A stretch of DNA of 64,000 nt. Source: Saccharum officinarum (taxonomy: Eukaryota > Streptophyta > Magnoliopsida > Poales > Poaceae). The stretch's first letter is position 1, and each line of letters opens with the position of its first letter. The stretch is from contig CM036199.1 of NCBI GenBank assembly GCA_020631735.1, forward strand, positions 21,679,553 to 21,743,552. The letters run 5' to 3'. Below the pieces are notes generated by a model. The model was not told the origin of the DNA. It ran no database searches and was given only the letters and a program-made list of their open reading frames with translations. Shown here piece by piece: positions 11,637-22,150 of this stretch. The position numbers and the translations under genes were made by a program.

Positions 11637-12063
11637 GGGACGACCGGACGCGCCGGTCAAAACTGACCGGACGCGCTCAACCGCGTCCGATCCTCCAACG
11701 GTCACTGCGCCAACGGTCAAACCAAATGACCGGACGCGCCGCTCAACTGACCGGACGCGCTGATCGCACAGTACCGCGCGCCCGCGAAACAACGACCGGA
11801 CGCGCTCCAGGCAATGACCGGACGCGATAGTGCCAGCGTTCTGTTGGAGTCTAGTAAGCTCCCTCAACGACTGGACGCGTCAGATCGCGTGTGACCGGAC
11901 ACGCCGCGCGTCCAATCGACCTTGCAAACTTCAGTTCCCTTTGGGCGCCTGACCGGACGTGTCGGTCTCGCGAGTGACCGGACACGCCGGTTGCAAACCC
12001 TAACACCCGCGCTCTTGACTGTTGTGTTGAACTGACCGGACGCGTCCGGTGCAGCATCCGGTC
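11637..12063 (-). repeat. Palindromic GACCGGACGCG array in the Sirevirus 1 5' LTR
   Basis: Same motif family as 3054-3470 but with a different set of units. This copy has an additional CCGGTC...GACCGGACGCG block near 11652-11675 and another near 11744-11762 that the other LTR lacks, and it lacks a unit the other LTR has near 3428-3448. Because both LTRs are identical at integration, these are later indels between repeats. Confidence 0.85.
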
Positions 12064-12835
12064 ACCTCTGTGACCTCCGTTCGCCTCTGTTTCTTTTCCG
12101 ACTTCCGGCATAGTGGAAAATAGGCATTTCAACTCCTCAAAAACGCCTGAATCCCACGCTTGCAAGCTCGGCGGGAGGGAGAGAGGAACCCAAACCCTCT
12201 CTACTGCTCAAACTCTATCACCTTCATAAATGTGCCAACACCAACAAGTGATCACCACCTTGTGCACGTGTGTTAGCATTTTCATAATCATTTTCAAAGG
12301 TTTTCCAGTTAGCTCACTAGGCCCTACATGCAATGCACTTCATGAATTCACCTAGTGGCACCCGTGCGTCGAATAACCGATAAGACTTCCCCTCTTAATA
12401 GTTCGGCTATCGATCCTAAACCACTCACACCCTCTATGGTGTCTTGAGTGCAAAACAAAATGGTCCTATGGTTATACCTTTGCCTTGAGCCCATTTTGTT
12501 TTTCTAAAAGATATGATCCACTTCATATCATCACATGACCGTCTCGATCCATCGACCTTGACTTCACTTGCTCTTCACCGTTGCATCGGTCCGTCGGCGC
12601 CAAGTCTTGTTCAAGCTTCACCATCGCATGGTCCTTCGCTTTGAAGCCTCGACTTGCCCTTCACCTTCACAACCGGTCCATCGAGCCAAGCATCATCTTG
12701 GTCTTCATCATCTTGGTCACATGAGTCAATGTCATGTCTCATATTCAATGACCACTTTTATCTAAATCATCCACTTAGATATAAAGGTTAGTCCTAGGTT
12801 TCATCAATTAGCCAAAACCAAACTAGGGACTTTCA

Positions 12836-12840
12836 CCTGG
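12836..12840. repeat. Target-site duplication of Sirevirus 1, right copy (CCTGG)
   Basis: CCTGG directly follows the LTR end TTTCA and matches 2079-2083 exactly. Confidence 0.9.
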
Positions 12841-13775
12841 CCTGATGAGTGGCCGGGCCAGCAAGACTGGCCACAGGCACGTCCACGGCCAGGAACGGCA
12901 CGTGCCCGCGTGGTGACTGCAGGCTCAGGCCGAACAACAGAAACGGTGGCATGCACGGGATTTAAAGTGAAGCAACGGTCGCCAACGATCATGACGGGGC
13001 TGCGATCAATTACTCTGGTCTAAAGCTAACACTACCAGGTTCCTAGCGAGACACTTGCTACGATCAAAGGGCAGCTAGGGAGGCAGATACGCAAATGCCA
13101 AGTTGAGCTCGACACGGAAACGCCAGTTCACGAACAGAGCCAGGACCAGGTTCAACTGGCGTCCTGGCGAGGTTAGAACAATTTTTAAGATGAGCAACAT
13201 GACATCCAACACAACTGCCACCTATACTACGCTCCAGTGCATACGAAGAAGTGATCATAGTGTAAAAACATAGACCAACGTTTAAGTGTTTCTGCCCGAA
13301 TTTAAATGTCAAAAACGCATTGTCAAATGCTCTTTCCGACTTGGAAATTTAAAGTTGAGGTTGGCTTGAACTTCAATTTGATATTTTTGAACTTCCAACA
13401 GCACTACCTAACAATAATTATCTTCTAGAATTAAAGTTACATTTTTAACTACTAAACCGATACTTCGAACCTTATTTAAACACTATACACACGTTGTCTT
13501 TCATTTTTGCCTATAAAAAATTGTTTTCATGTTTAAACAAATAAAACCACTTATTCCCTTTGGTTCTCAGCATTTCTACCAAGCATTTTTAAGCCACTAA
13601 ATAGGTGACTTGCTATTTATTTATTTTGATTCCTTTTACTCATAAAAGTGAGGCGTATATGGTCTATTTCGTCATTTCCTGTGCAGATTAAGTTTAAAGA
13701 CCTGAGAAGCTTGCTATGAATATTTCTTAGGTCCTGATCCGGTGCTAAGTGATTCGTAACACCCGGGGTGTTACA
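12841..13775 (-). repeat. Gypsy LTR terminal part (Tekay/Del-like), minus orientation
   Basis: The right end reads ...ACACCCGGGGTGTTACA and is followed by AACCTACCCCCTTAAAAAG, which on the minus strand is a polypurine tract leading into TGTAACACCCCGGG. That junction is typical of Tekay/Del-type chromovirus LTRs. The AT-rich 13320-13560 portion also fits such LTRs. No ORF is supported. The lineage is from pattern memory. Confidence 0.55.
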
Positions 13776-13795
13776 AACCTACCCCCTTAAAAAGA
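13776..13795 (-). other. Polypurine tract next to the gypsy LTR
   Basis: AACCTACCCCCTTAAAAAGA on the plus strand gives a purine-rich run on the minus strand ending at the LTR start. The next bases (ATCTTGTCCTGAGATTCG) resemble the short conserved segment that precedes the tract in Tekay/Del elements. Confidence 0.55.
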
Positions 13796-14017
13796 ATCTT
13801 GTCCTGAGATTCGAAGCACAGGAACAGAGAAAAGGGATGAAAACTCGATTTCATTGCTTAGATCGGAAGATTGCATCGGAGGTTACACGACTTAAAACAC
13901 TCAAAGGACCACAAGCAGACACAACTAAGTAAACAAATCTGATACAACTCACAACCTCTCTAGGAATCGACAAAGACGGGGACAGTGGAAGAGCAATAGG
14001 AAAACGATTATCCAGAA

Positions 14018-14117
14018 NNNNNNNNNNNNNNNNNNNNNNNNNNNNNNNNNNNNNNNNNNNNNNNNNNNNNNNNNNNNNNNNNNNNNNNNNNNNNNNNNNN
14101 NNNNNNNNNNNNNNNNN
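14018..14117. other. Assembly gap (100 N)
   Basis: Exactly 100 N, a conventional placeholder of unknown true length. The gypsy internal region should continue to the right of the tract at 13776, yet P450 upstream sequence appears soon after the gap, so the missing sequence may be large. Confidence 0.98.
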
Positions 14118-15457
14118 TCGTACACGCAATGGTGGCCTATTGGAGCTTACCAAATCCAATCATCCTAAACCCAATTTTAGCTCATAATAAATGCGAAAAG
14201 TGTGTACCACGTCAGTGACGTGTGCACATGTGGTCTATCGTGTCTGTCTTCTACTGGCGAGTGATATATCAAGCTCCATTGGCCATTGCAGATCGATCGA
14301 GCTCTCTCTAAACCGGAGCGGATAGGTACCATTTCGTTACCATGGAGAACCTTTTTAGATTAGGATCGTTACCATGGAGGACCTAGCAGGGCAGTTCGTT
14401 AATGAGACGACGAGTCCACGAGCATTGCTTTTGCTTCTGCTCCTCCTCCCTCTCGTCCTTTTCCTCTTACTCGTACGCTACGCGCGAGCAACAACATTGT
14501 TGTTGGTTGCCAAGAGAACAAGGGACGACCACCAGCAGCCTGCAGACTGCCAGCAGAGTCTCCCGCCGTCGCCCCCGGCGGTGCCCGTCCTCGGACACCT
14601 GCACCTCGTCGTCGGCTCTCTCCCGCACGTCTCCCTCCGGAGCCTCGCCAGGACGCACGGCGCGGACCTCATGCTGCTCCGCCTCGGCTCCATGCCGGTG
14701 CTCGTCGCGCAGCGCCGCCGAGGCCGTGCTGCGCACGCACGACACGTGTTCGCGTCGCGGCCGCACTCTCTAGTCGCGGAGATCGTCCTCTACAGCCCGT
14801 CCGATGTCGGTTTCGCGCCGCACGGCGACTGCTGGCGGCGGGCGAGGAAGCTCGTCACCACGCACCTTCTCAGCATCAGGAGGGTGCAGTCGTTTCGCCA
14901 CGCCCGCGAAGAAGAGGTACGTACGGTGACCAAGATTCAGGGATGATATTTTTACGCGTGGTTACTTGCTTATTTGGGTTATTTGACGCCGAGTGACACA
15001 CACGCTGTGCCTGGTACGTACCGCTGGTAGGTGAGCATGGTGATGGCCCGGATCGCCGAGGCGGCCGCCGTGGGTGCGGCGGTGGACGTGGGCGAGCTGC
15101 TCGATCGGCTCGTTCACGAACGACCTAGCGTGCCTCGCGGTGCTGGGCAAGTCCTTCCGGAGCGAGGAGGGCCAGAACCAGCTGTTCCGGGAGCTTGTCC
15201 GCGACACCACCAAGCTGCTCGGCGGCTTCAATGTCGAGGACTTCTTCCCCTTCCTGGCTCGCTTCGGCGTGCTCAGCAAGCTGGTCCGCGACAAGTCCGA
15301 GAGACTGAGGAGGAGGTGGGACGAGCTACTCGACAGGCTGATCGAGGACCATGAGAGCAAGTATGAGGCACCGGCAGTGGCGGCGAGTGATCTCAAGGAC
15401 GATGATGACTTCATTACATGTTTTGCTCTCCATTCGTCAGGTGTACGGCCTTACCGT

Positions 15458-15553
15458 CCTGTTCGCTTGAACTACTTTTCAGTTATGGAACAGTCTCACA
15501 ATATTTCAGTATAAACATCAGCATAAGCCAAATTCCAACGTAAGCGAATAGGG
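15458..15553. mobile_element. Small MITE in exon 2 of P450 copy 1
   Basis: About 96 bp bounded by CCTGTTCGCTTG and its near reverse complement TAAGCGAATAGGG, absent from P450 copy 2 at the equivalent place. The interior (TCTCACAATATTTCAG, CATCAGCATAAGCC) resembles a common grass MITE also recognisable near 45080 and 45480. No clean target duplication was seen and about 25 bp of exon seems to have been lost at the site. Confidence 0.6.
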
Positions 15554-16040
15554 AAGCTCTCCTGCTTGTAAGTGCTCATCCAGCTCATGTCTCGCCTGCA
15601 CTTAAAAGTTGCAACTACAAGTCTACAACGATCATCAAACTGACCTGAACTAGACCTGAACATGCGGGCCGTGTTTGTCGGGGATAGACATAGACTCATC
15701 ATCTTCGCTGCTCGAGTTCACCATGGCCGAGCTCATGCGGAAGCCACGAGTGATGAACAAGCTACAAGCCGAGGTAACAAGGAGCAGCACGTCCAAGGGA
15801 CACGAAATCGTCAGCGAAGACAACCTAAAGACGACATGGCCTACCTGAGGGCTGTAACAAAAGAGTCGCTCCGGATACACAACGTGACGCCGCTCCTAGC
15901 CCCGTACCTGTCCATGGATAGCTGCAGCATCGACGGCTACACGATCCCCGCCGGGGTACAGTTCCTGATCAACTCTTGGGCCATCGGCAGGGGACGCGCG
16001 CTACTGGGGCGAGGACGCCGAGGAGTTCGTGTCAGCTTCA

Positions 16041-16258
16041 CAATGGTCGCCAACCAGGGGGGCTTGGCAAGGCAAGCACAACTTAGTTATTTGGTTTTTT
16101 TTCTCTTGTTTTATTGTTGTGTTCGTCGTTGTCTTGGGGTTGGCGTCGGTAATCTTGGGATTACTTGCGACTCCTCTGTTTCAACTATGTGTAGGTCTAT
16201 TGACCATTCTCCTCTGCTTAATGAAAAACAGGCTATATGTCCCGATCTCGAAAAAAAA
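16041..16258 (+). mobile_element. 5'-truncated LINE (L1-like) in P450 copy 1
   Basis: A 218-bp insertion ending in eight A (16251-16258) and flanked by a perfect 11-bp duplication TGTCAGCTTCA (16030-16040 and 16259-16269). The 3' end (CTCTGCTTAATGAAAAACAGG) resembles grass L1 tails. A poly-A tail, variable-length duplication and severe 5' truncation are hallmarks of target-primed reverse transcription. It lies just before the heme-binding loop. Confidence 0.88.
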
Positions 16259-16719
16259 TGTCAGCTTCAAGGGGGGTGACTTTGAGTTCCTGCCTTTCGG
16301 GTCTGGACGGAGGATGTGCGCCGGGATGAATTTTCTGACGGCCACGGTAGAGCTGATGCTGGCGAACCTCGTGCATCGTTTTGACTGGGGTTTACCGCCG
16401 GGGAAGGAGAGTCGCGACATTTTGTGTCGCAGGTGTTCGGGCTAGTAGTCCGCCGGAAAGAGAAACTTCTCTTGGTTCCAAAATTGCGTGTGTACTAGTA
16501 GCATTTTTTTCCCAAGACATACTGGGATATGTTGCATATATGGATGCACTGCAATAAAGGTTCCGTAGGTGTAACCCTGCCTCCAGTCTGCTTGAGCTCC
16601 CAATCACCCTCTCTGCCTCTGATTCGCTCGAGCTCCTGCCTGAGGTCTCTGTTGCCACTAGCGGAGCCTTGTGGAGGCGATACTAGGCATCTGCCCCCTC
16701 TTAGTCTAAATGTGCCTGA

Positions 16720-17201
16720 TGTTATGCATTAGGGATCACATTGAGTAGATCTGGCGGGTATAACACTTTGTCTATTTGGGATAAACATGAAGAACATCCA
16801 GGTGCACCATGAAGGTGCACGAATAAGGGAGATGGAGTAGAGAGACATACCGTCGAAAAGGTGAGGTAGCATACCGTTGGGCTTGGACATGTCGTCGGGG
16901 TGGTGAGGTCAGCGACGGCGTAGGTGAAGCAGTGGAGTCTGGTGATGCAGTGGTGGTGCAGTGACGCCAGCGGTGGACTTCCCGTCGCTGTCAGCGTCCC
17001 TCTCGTTCGGTCTAGGGTTTGGACAGTGGGGCTCTGGCGGCTGTGGTGAACCTCTTTTCCCTGTGCCCTGGCCCCACCTCCTATTTATGGCGCTGTGCGA
17101 CGGGAGCCCACCAGCCGTCTATGGGTTGGGCACCTCCGATCAGGGCGCAGGTCAAAAGCCTAGTTGGCCGTTGGGCCAGCTGGTGGAGATCAATTCCAAC
17201 A
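16720..17201 (-). repeat. 3' LTR of the decayed copia element
   Basis: A 482-bp LTR, plus-strand ends TGTTATGCATTAGGG and CAATTCCAACA; its partner is 23470-23951. ORFs inside it are composition artefacts. Confidence 0.92.
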
Positions 17202-18111
17202 TTCTCCCCTTGATCTCATCTTATACTTTTAACTTTTAACTTTGACTTTAATTGATTTCACTTTTATTTGTTTCATCACAAATTAGTGTATAGAACATGT
17301 CTCATCGTCACGGTCAGTCACCGATAGATTTAACAGCTACAATACACATCTCTGATCTGAACTTTAGGTCCTTTATTATCCAGAAATCATAGGCTATACC
17401 ATAAACCCATGTCGACTGTGTGTTCTCTGAACACACTGGGTGGTAAGCCTTTTGTAAGCAGATCCGCAAGCACTTTCTTGTTACTTATATATTCAATATC
17501 TTTTAGTATGATTCCGGACTTTCTCCTTTACAACGTATAACTTTAATGTCAATGTGTTTGGCAACACACTTGACTTGTTGTTATAGGAGCAAACTACTTA
17601 AATGGTCATTGCTGTTGACAACCATTATCAATTCCGGGTATAAGTTTACTTAACCATTTCGCCTGTCTCGCAGCCTTATATCATGCTATATTATAACTTT
17701 ACATCACTGATGATACTAGAACTGTTTCTTTGGAGCTTTTCCACAATAAAACTCCAACTGCGAGTGTTAGCTACTACGTGGATTTCACTAGACATCTCGT
17801 CAAAATTTAACATTTATACCCACAACTACTTCAGAGTACTTGTACTTTCTTTCTTAGCATAAGGTCGATATTTTTAACTCTATTTCAGTGATCTATATCT
17901 GGACTAGACTTTTGCCAAAACAACCTGGATACGTGAACTGTGTCAGGGTAAGGTCTTATCTTTGTACTCATTAAGCTTCCAACAACTGAAGCATATAGGA
18001 CGTCCATCTATAACAATCTCACATTGTCTTTCGGAACACTAAAGTTCTCAAAAACATTACCCTTGACCGTGGGAACAGGCGTAGGTTTACCCGCATAGAT
18101 ACTTTATTTCT
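17202..18111 (-). other. Decayed 3' interior of the copia element
   Basis: No ORF is supported. By position it should be the RNase H end and 3' untranslated part of pol, with the polypurine tract TTCTCCCCTTGATC (plus strand) at its left edge. The sequence is AT-rich and no motif could be read through with confidence. Confidence 0.5.
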
Positions 18112-18294
18112 TTAGAAACTTTTCTTTGCATGCCTATGCGATAGTCCTAATACCCCTTTTCTTCTATCTCGGTGAATTTCAATTCTTATATCGAGATACA
18201 TTTCACCGAGAATTTTCTTATTGAACCTTGAGGACAAGAATTTCTTCTCATGCAGTAGATTGACATCACTACTAACAATTAAGGTGTCATCCAC
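18112..18294 (-). pseudogene. Reverse transcriptase remnant of the decayed copia element
   Basis: A 60-codon minus-strand fragment beginning with the copia RT catalytic motif region (MDDTLIVSSDVNLL, where the family has YVDD) and continuing with a recognisable but corrupted thumb segment (EIHRDRRKGVLGLS). It is the only coding trace I can defend in the element and it fixes the minus orientation. Confidence 0.7.
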
Positions 18295-19711
18295 ACAGGA
18301 TTAGAAAATGAATTTCCCCTTCTATAACTTTGTACAAACGCAATTGTCCTCTCATCCTCTTTAACCCAAAAATTTTAATTGACTCTTCAACTTTAAATGT
18401 CACTGTCTAGAGATTTGCACTAGTCCATAAGAGATTTCTACAGGTGACATCTATTATGTTCTTTTCTTTTCATGATAAAACCTCTGGGTTGTGCCACGTA
18501 ATTATTTTCATACAAATCCCATTGGAAAATGTTGTCTTTACTTTTATCTGATGTAACTCAGATCATGATGTGCCAGTAGCACTCATTGTAATCTATTCAT
18601 TCGCTTCGCGTAAAATCTTTTGATTCAAGTCGCGCTCCATATCTTTACATATTCTCTTTGGAGTCATATTTTGTCTTGTAGACCTATTACAACCTACTGT
18701 TTTAGCTTCTTAGGAATTTATTATAGATCCCAAAATATTATTGGTATTATCGATTCCATTTTATCTTTCTTTGCTTCTTGCCACTTGGACGAGTGAACGT
18801 CTCTCATGACTTCTTCAAATTAGGTGAGATTTCCCTCCATTTGAATTTCACTAACATAGACTTTATAATAATCAGAAATATCTAATTTTCTTATTCTTTG
18901 AGACTTTTTGGTGCCTCAGTTATCAGTATTTTTTGACCTTTATTGCCAAAGGACAATTGATTTTACAAGGTCATATGTAATAAGATCCTTGTTTATATTA
19001 TTCATTCTCCTTGAGGAGTTAGGTACTTTTGTAACATGCTCCCCAGATTGTCCTATCTTTAAACTTTCTCATTTTAGATTTAATCTGCTAAAACTCATAT
19101 GGCGCGTTTAGCACCACCTTAATAACTCTGAACACGTGTCCAGTATGAATACTGGCTGACTATGCTATCTTTCTATTGGAACTGTAAAAGGTCCATAGAT
19201 TTAGCTATTTCTTTACTTTAGGGGTATCATTATTATGACCGTCTTACTCCCCCTGACGATCACATTCATTTTTATAGATCACTCTTGCCTTCAATGCATA
19301 TTATGCATCGCATTATCTGAATTATGGGAAAATATCTTTCTTAATTATCTTTCTTAATTGATCTCACATTTCTCCTCCTCGAAATGTGGTATGAACTTTT
19401 CTACCACAATTTCGAAAACTATTAAAAACTCTTGTGAATGAGGAAATTTTGATTACTTACTTCATCCACATGATTACATCATGTAAATGAAATAATTTCT
19501 TAACTCGTATAGGAGTACTTTTTCCTCATTTCACTTCAATAACTCAACATAGTCTTTTATCATTAATACTTCCACAAGTCACGCTTGCATGTCATTCTTA
19601 TCTTGAGGTTCGTCTGTAGCTTTCTGTTCTCAAACTCATACTAGGATAGCATAAGATCTACCTAAACCTTTCTCCCTTTGCTGGATACACTAAAAGCACA
19701 TGAGTCATCAC

Positions 19712-19872
19712 AACTTTCTCCTGCCATGCAGGATAAGTACTATGCCAAACTTCTCCCGCCATGCAGAATTGATTAACATAAATACTATGCCAACTTTACC
19801 CCGCCATGCGAGTATTTTCTCATATTTTTCCCGCCATGCGGGTACTATCACAAACTTTTTCCCGCCATACGA
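19712..19872. repeat. Five dispersed copies of CCCGCCATGC
   Basis: CCCGCCATGC or a one- or two-base variant recurs near 19720, 19755, 19800, 19831 and 19861, spaced 30-45 bp and usually preceded by CTTT(A/T/C)(T/C). The spacer lengths vary. It stands out as GC-rich islands in AT-rich decayed sequence. Function unknown. Confidence 0.75.
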
Positions 19873-20349
19873 GATAATTCCCTTGAAGGGATATAAATGT
19901 CAGGATTGACTCATATTCAATCATCAAATTTAGGAATAAATATAAATACTCTTTAACACACGTGCTTAATCCGACGTTGGTCAAATTAAATATACATGTC
20001 ACTTATTATATTTCATATCATGATGATTAAGTCTAAAAAATTATATTACTTATTATTATTATTTTAAAGAGTACATAAAAGACATCTCTTAAACTAAGCT
20101 CTTATTGTTCTATTTCTTTTCTTGGATCAATATCCTATAATTTATTTTTTGAAGTCGTTCTTTAAAGAGAACACAATCCCTTATACAATGACCTTCTTTC
20201 TGCAAAAATTTTCACTTTTTATCTTCTGAGTCACAAGTACCCAACTCATTTCCTTTTCACCATTCAAGAATAAAGACATGAAGTTCTTTATCTGAAAAAC
20301 ATTAATCAATAATCAACAATAATGTTCATTAAACTTTTAAAACTTTATG

Positions 20350-21010
20350 TTCTATTCTATATCACCGTTGGGCAGAAATAGAATAAAACAACATTCTTCT
20401 GCATTAATTCCACATCACCGTTGGGCAGAAATAGAATTAACATATGAAAACTCAATTATCTTACGACTATTTTTCAAAATTAAATTCTCCCGTTTGTTCG
20501 AATTTAATTAGAAGATCATCATCATTGCAGCGGAAACATCAAAATACATTACATTCTGCTCACTCCGGAGCATATCTTATTTCTTATCTATTCTCTGAAA
20601 ATTGGTCACTTTGATGCAAAATTTATCAGAGATTTAAACTTTAAATATAAAACTCATAGAATTATAATATTATTATCATCAACGTTGGTCAGAAAATAAC
20701 AACATCATAATTAACTTTAAACGTAAGCTCATAAATAAACTTATAATATTGTTGTCATCAACGTTGGTCAGAAAATAACAATATTATAATTTATCTTAAC
20801 TATAAACTGACTATTCCTCTAATTAATTTTTTTTCCGTTAGTTCTAATTTTAACTGGAGGATGAACTTTTCATCATTTACTTTGCAGCGAAAACCTGAAC
20901 AATTCTTAAAATAATACTAATTCAGAAACGCCACTGTGTACTTATCCATTCTCTAAGCAATTATCCCATTGGTTCAAAATGATTAGAGATTTAAAACTTG
21001 ACAAAATACT
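20350..21010. repeat. Degenerate direct duplications with CGTTGG(G/T)CAGAAA
   Basis: ATCACCGTTGGGCAGAAATA occurs twice (near 20362 and 20413), and CATCAACGTTGGTCAGAAAA twice (near 20679 and 20757). Downstream blocks also pair up: CCGTTTGTTCGAATTT...GATTTAAACT near 20480-20640 resembles CCGTTAGTTCTAATTT...GATTTAAAAC near 20836-20998. This is a diverged tandem duplication of roughly 350 bp, probably in the gag-leader part of the element. Confidence 0.7.
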
Positions 21011-21049
21011 TCCAAAGATACTTCTGAAAAAAAACTAATTCTTAAGCTT

Positions 21050-22150
21050 TACTGTCAATTTGGCCCGAAGCTTGCTTGCAGCCCGTTTGCGTACTGTGCT
21101 TCCCTCGGCCCAGCAAGGTGTCAAAAAAAAACTGCTTTCCTTTTGGCCCAAAGGCCCAACTCGCGTCGCGGCCCAGTGGAGCCTCGCTGTCCCAGTGGCC
21201 TACTTGGCGACTCGGGTGCGGCCCAGCAACAAGAGGGCCCGTGGGCCCAACAGCGCTCACGTGCCGCGCTCCCCACCGCCCAAGCCACAACCTGGGCCTG
21301 GGCGGGAATTGGCGAACCCGCCTGGGCCAAAAGGCGGCCCGTTCATCCTCGGCCATCGATTTCCATCCGACGGCTCACCGTGTTCCTCGGTGGATCAAAA
21401 CCGGAGCCGGTCTGCCCCCACATGAAAAACCTAACTCATTCTCTTCTTTTCCCTTCTCTCTGAGCACTGCACGCCCGAGAGGAAGAGAGGCAGCGGCGGC
21501 GGCCGCGGTGCTCGCCAGCGCTGGTGAGGAAGAGAAGCGTCGGAGCGAGTCTAGCCCTCTTTCCTTCTTTCCTTGCACATCTCTTCACCGCATCGTCCCC
21601 GAAAGCGACAGTGACGGCGGCCATGGTGGCCGTCCGAGGCTGTGGTCACCGCCCGGCGGCGTGCCCGTGGAGCCGCCAGAGTTCGCGTCGCCTCCCCTTC
21701 TTTCTTTCTTCTCTGTTCATTCTTCTCCCCACGCGCCGTAGGGTGTGGCAGCAGTAGCCGCCGGTGAACCGTACGATTACGGCATGAGCACCCGACGGAG
21801 GAGATGGTTGTGCCATTGCGGTCCCCTTCACCGGAGCACGCATGTGGCCAGAGCCATGCACGGCACCATCGAGTGGCACTGCATTGGTGCCCTTTGCCCG
21901 AGATGGAGACCGCACAGCGGTGAGCCCTCGTAGCCCTCTGTTGGCGGCTCGGGTTGACTTCCCGTTCGTCATCGAGCGACGGCCGACGGTGGCAACAGTG
22001 CGGGTGGTTTCCAGGTAGGAATACCCCCTTTCCTTTCTTCCCCTTTTAGGGTTAGGTTAGGGTCAGGGTTTCGTGTTCTAGATCCGAATTGAAATCGAAT
22101 TGAATCCTTTCTATTTTCTTTCTTCTTTTCTTTGCCCCGATCTAGATCTA
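21050..22150 (-). other. GC-rich leader region of the copia element
   Basis: About 1.1 kb of GC-rich sequence with many short overlapping ORFs in all frames and no recognisable domain. On the element strand it lies between the primer-binding site and gag, so it is probably untranslated leader, possibly with an absorbed host fragment (inference). The last five bases (ATCTA) are the target duplication of the nested solo LTR. Confidence 0.45.

Larger units (their letters stand above)
2084..12835 (-). mobile_element. Sirevirus 1, a structurally complete Ty1/copia retrotransposon
   Basis: A 10.75 kb element reading right to left. It has a 5' LTR (10664-12835), a primer-binding site complementary to initiator Met-tRNA, gag, pol in the copia order protease-integrase-RT-RNase H, a polypurine tract and a 3' LTR (2084-4232), all inside a perfect 5-bp CCTGG duplication. 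The LTRs exceed 2 kb, gag is long with two zinc knuckles and a coiled-coil-like middle, and the LTRs carry palindromic arrays; together these fit the Sirevirus lineage. The LTRs differ by scattered substitutions and several indels, so insertion is not very recent. pol has three nonsense codons, a one-base deletion and a lost integrase catalytic residue, so the copy cannot move by itself. An env-like gene was not seen. Confidence 0.93.
10664..12835 (-). repeat. Sirevirus 1 5' LTR
   Basis: A 2172-bp partner of 2084-4232 with the same TGTAAGG...TTTCA ends. It should hold the element promoter: on the minus strand the palindromic array is followed by a TATA box, with the transcript running leftward into the primer-binding site and gag. 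Differences from the other LTR are scattered substitutions plus indels inside the array. Confidence 0.92.
14374..16498 (+). pseudogene. Cytochrome P450 pseudogene, CYP71-type, copy 1
   Basis: The encoded family are ER-anchored heme monooxygenases; the substrate is unknown. Exon 1 (14374-14916) gives a Leu-rich membrane anchor, the proline hinge PPSPPAVPVLGH and the C-helix WRRARK. Exon 2 starts at 15031 after TAG and ends near 15567; exon 3 covers about 15680-16498, with ESLR and heme loop FLPFGSGRRMCAG, ending at TAG 16496-16498. Compared with copy 2 at 32635 it has: an 8-base and a 1-base deletion in exon 1 that cancel and leave a scrambled segment near 14705-14750; a 4-base gain near 15108 and a 1-base gain near 15412; a MITE at the end of exon 2; stops in the I-helix region near 15680-15700; loss of the PERF-motif region (about 37 bp) near 16030; and a LINE at 16041-16258. 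It is clearly non-functional. Confidence 0.9.
18295..21049 (-). other. Decayed gag-pol interior of the copia element
   Basis: About 2.7 kb of AT-rich sequence with no convincing ORF on either strand. By position it should hold RT, integrase, protease and gag, but stops are dense. It contains two repeat clusters, listed separately (19712-19872 and 20350-21010). Confidence 0.5.

Noticed and set aside
13851..14159. Minus-strand ORF across the first gap
   Set aside because: Its middle is translated N; the ends have no motif and lie in different sequence types.
21060..21972. Overlapping ORFs up to 221 codons in the copia leader
   Set aside because: Open frames in nearly all phases, Pro/Ala/Arg-rich, explained by GC content.
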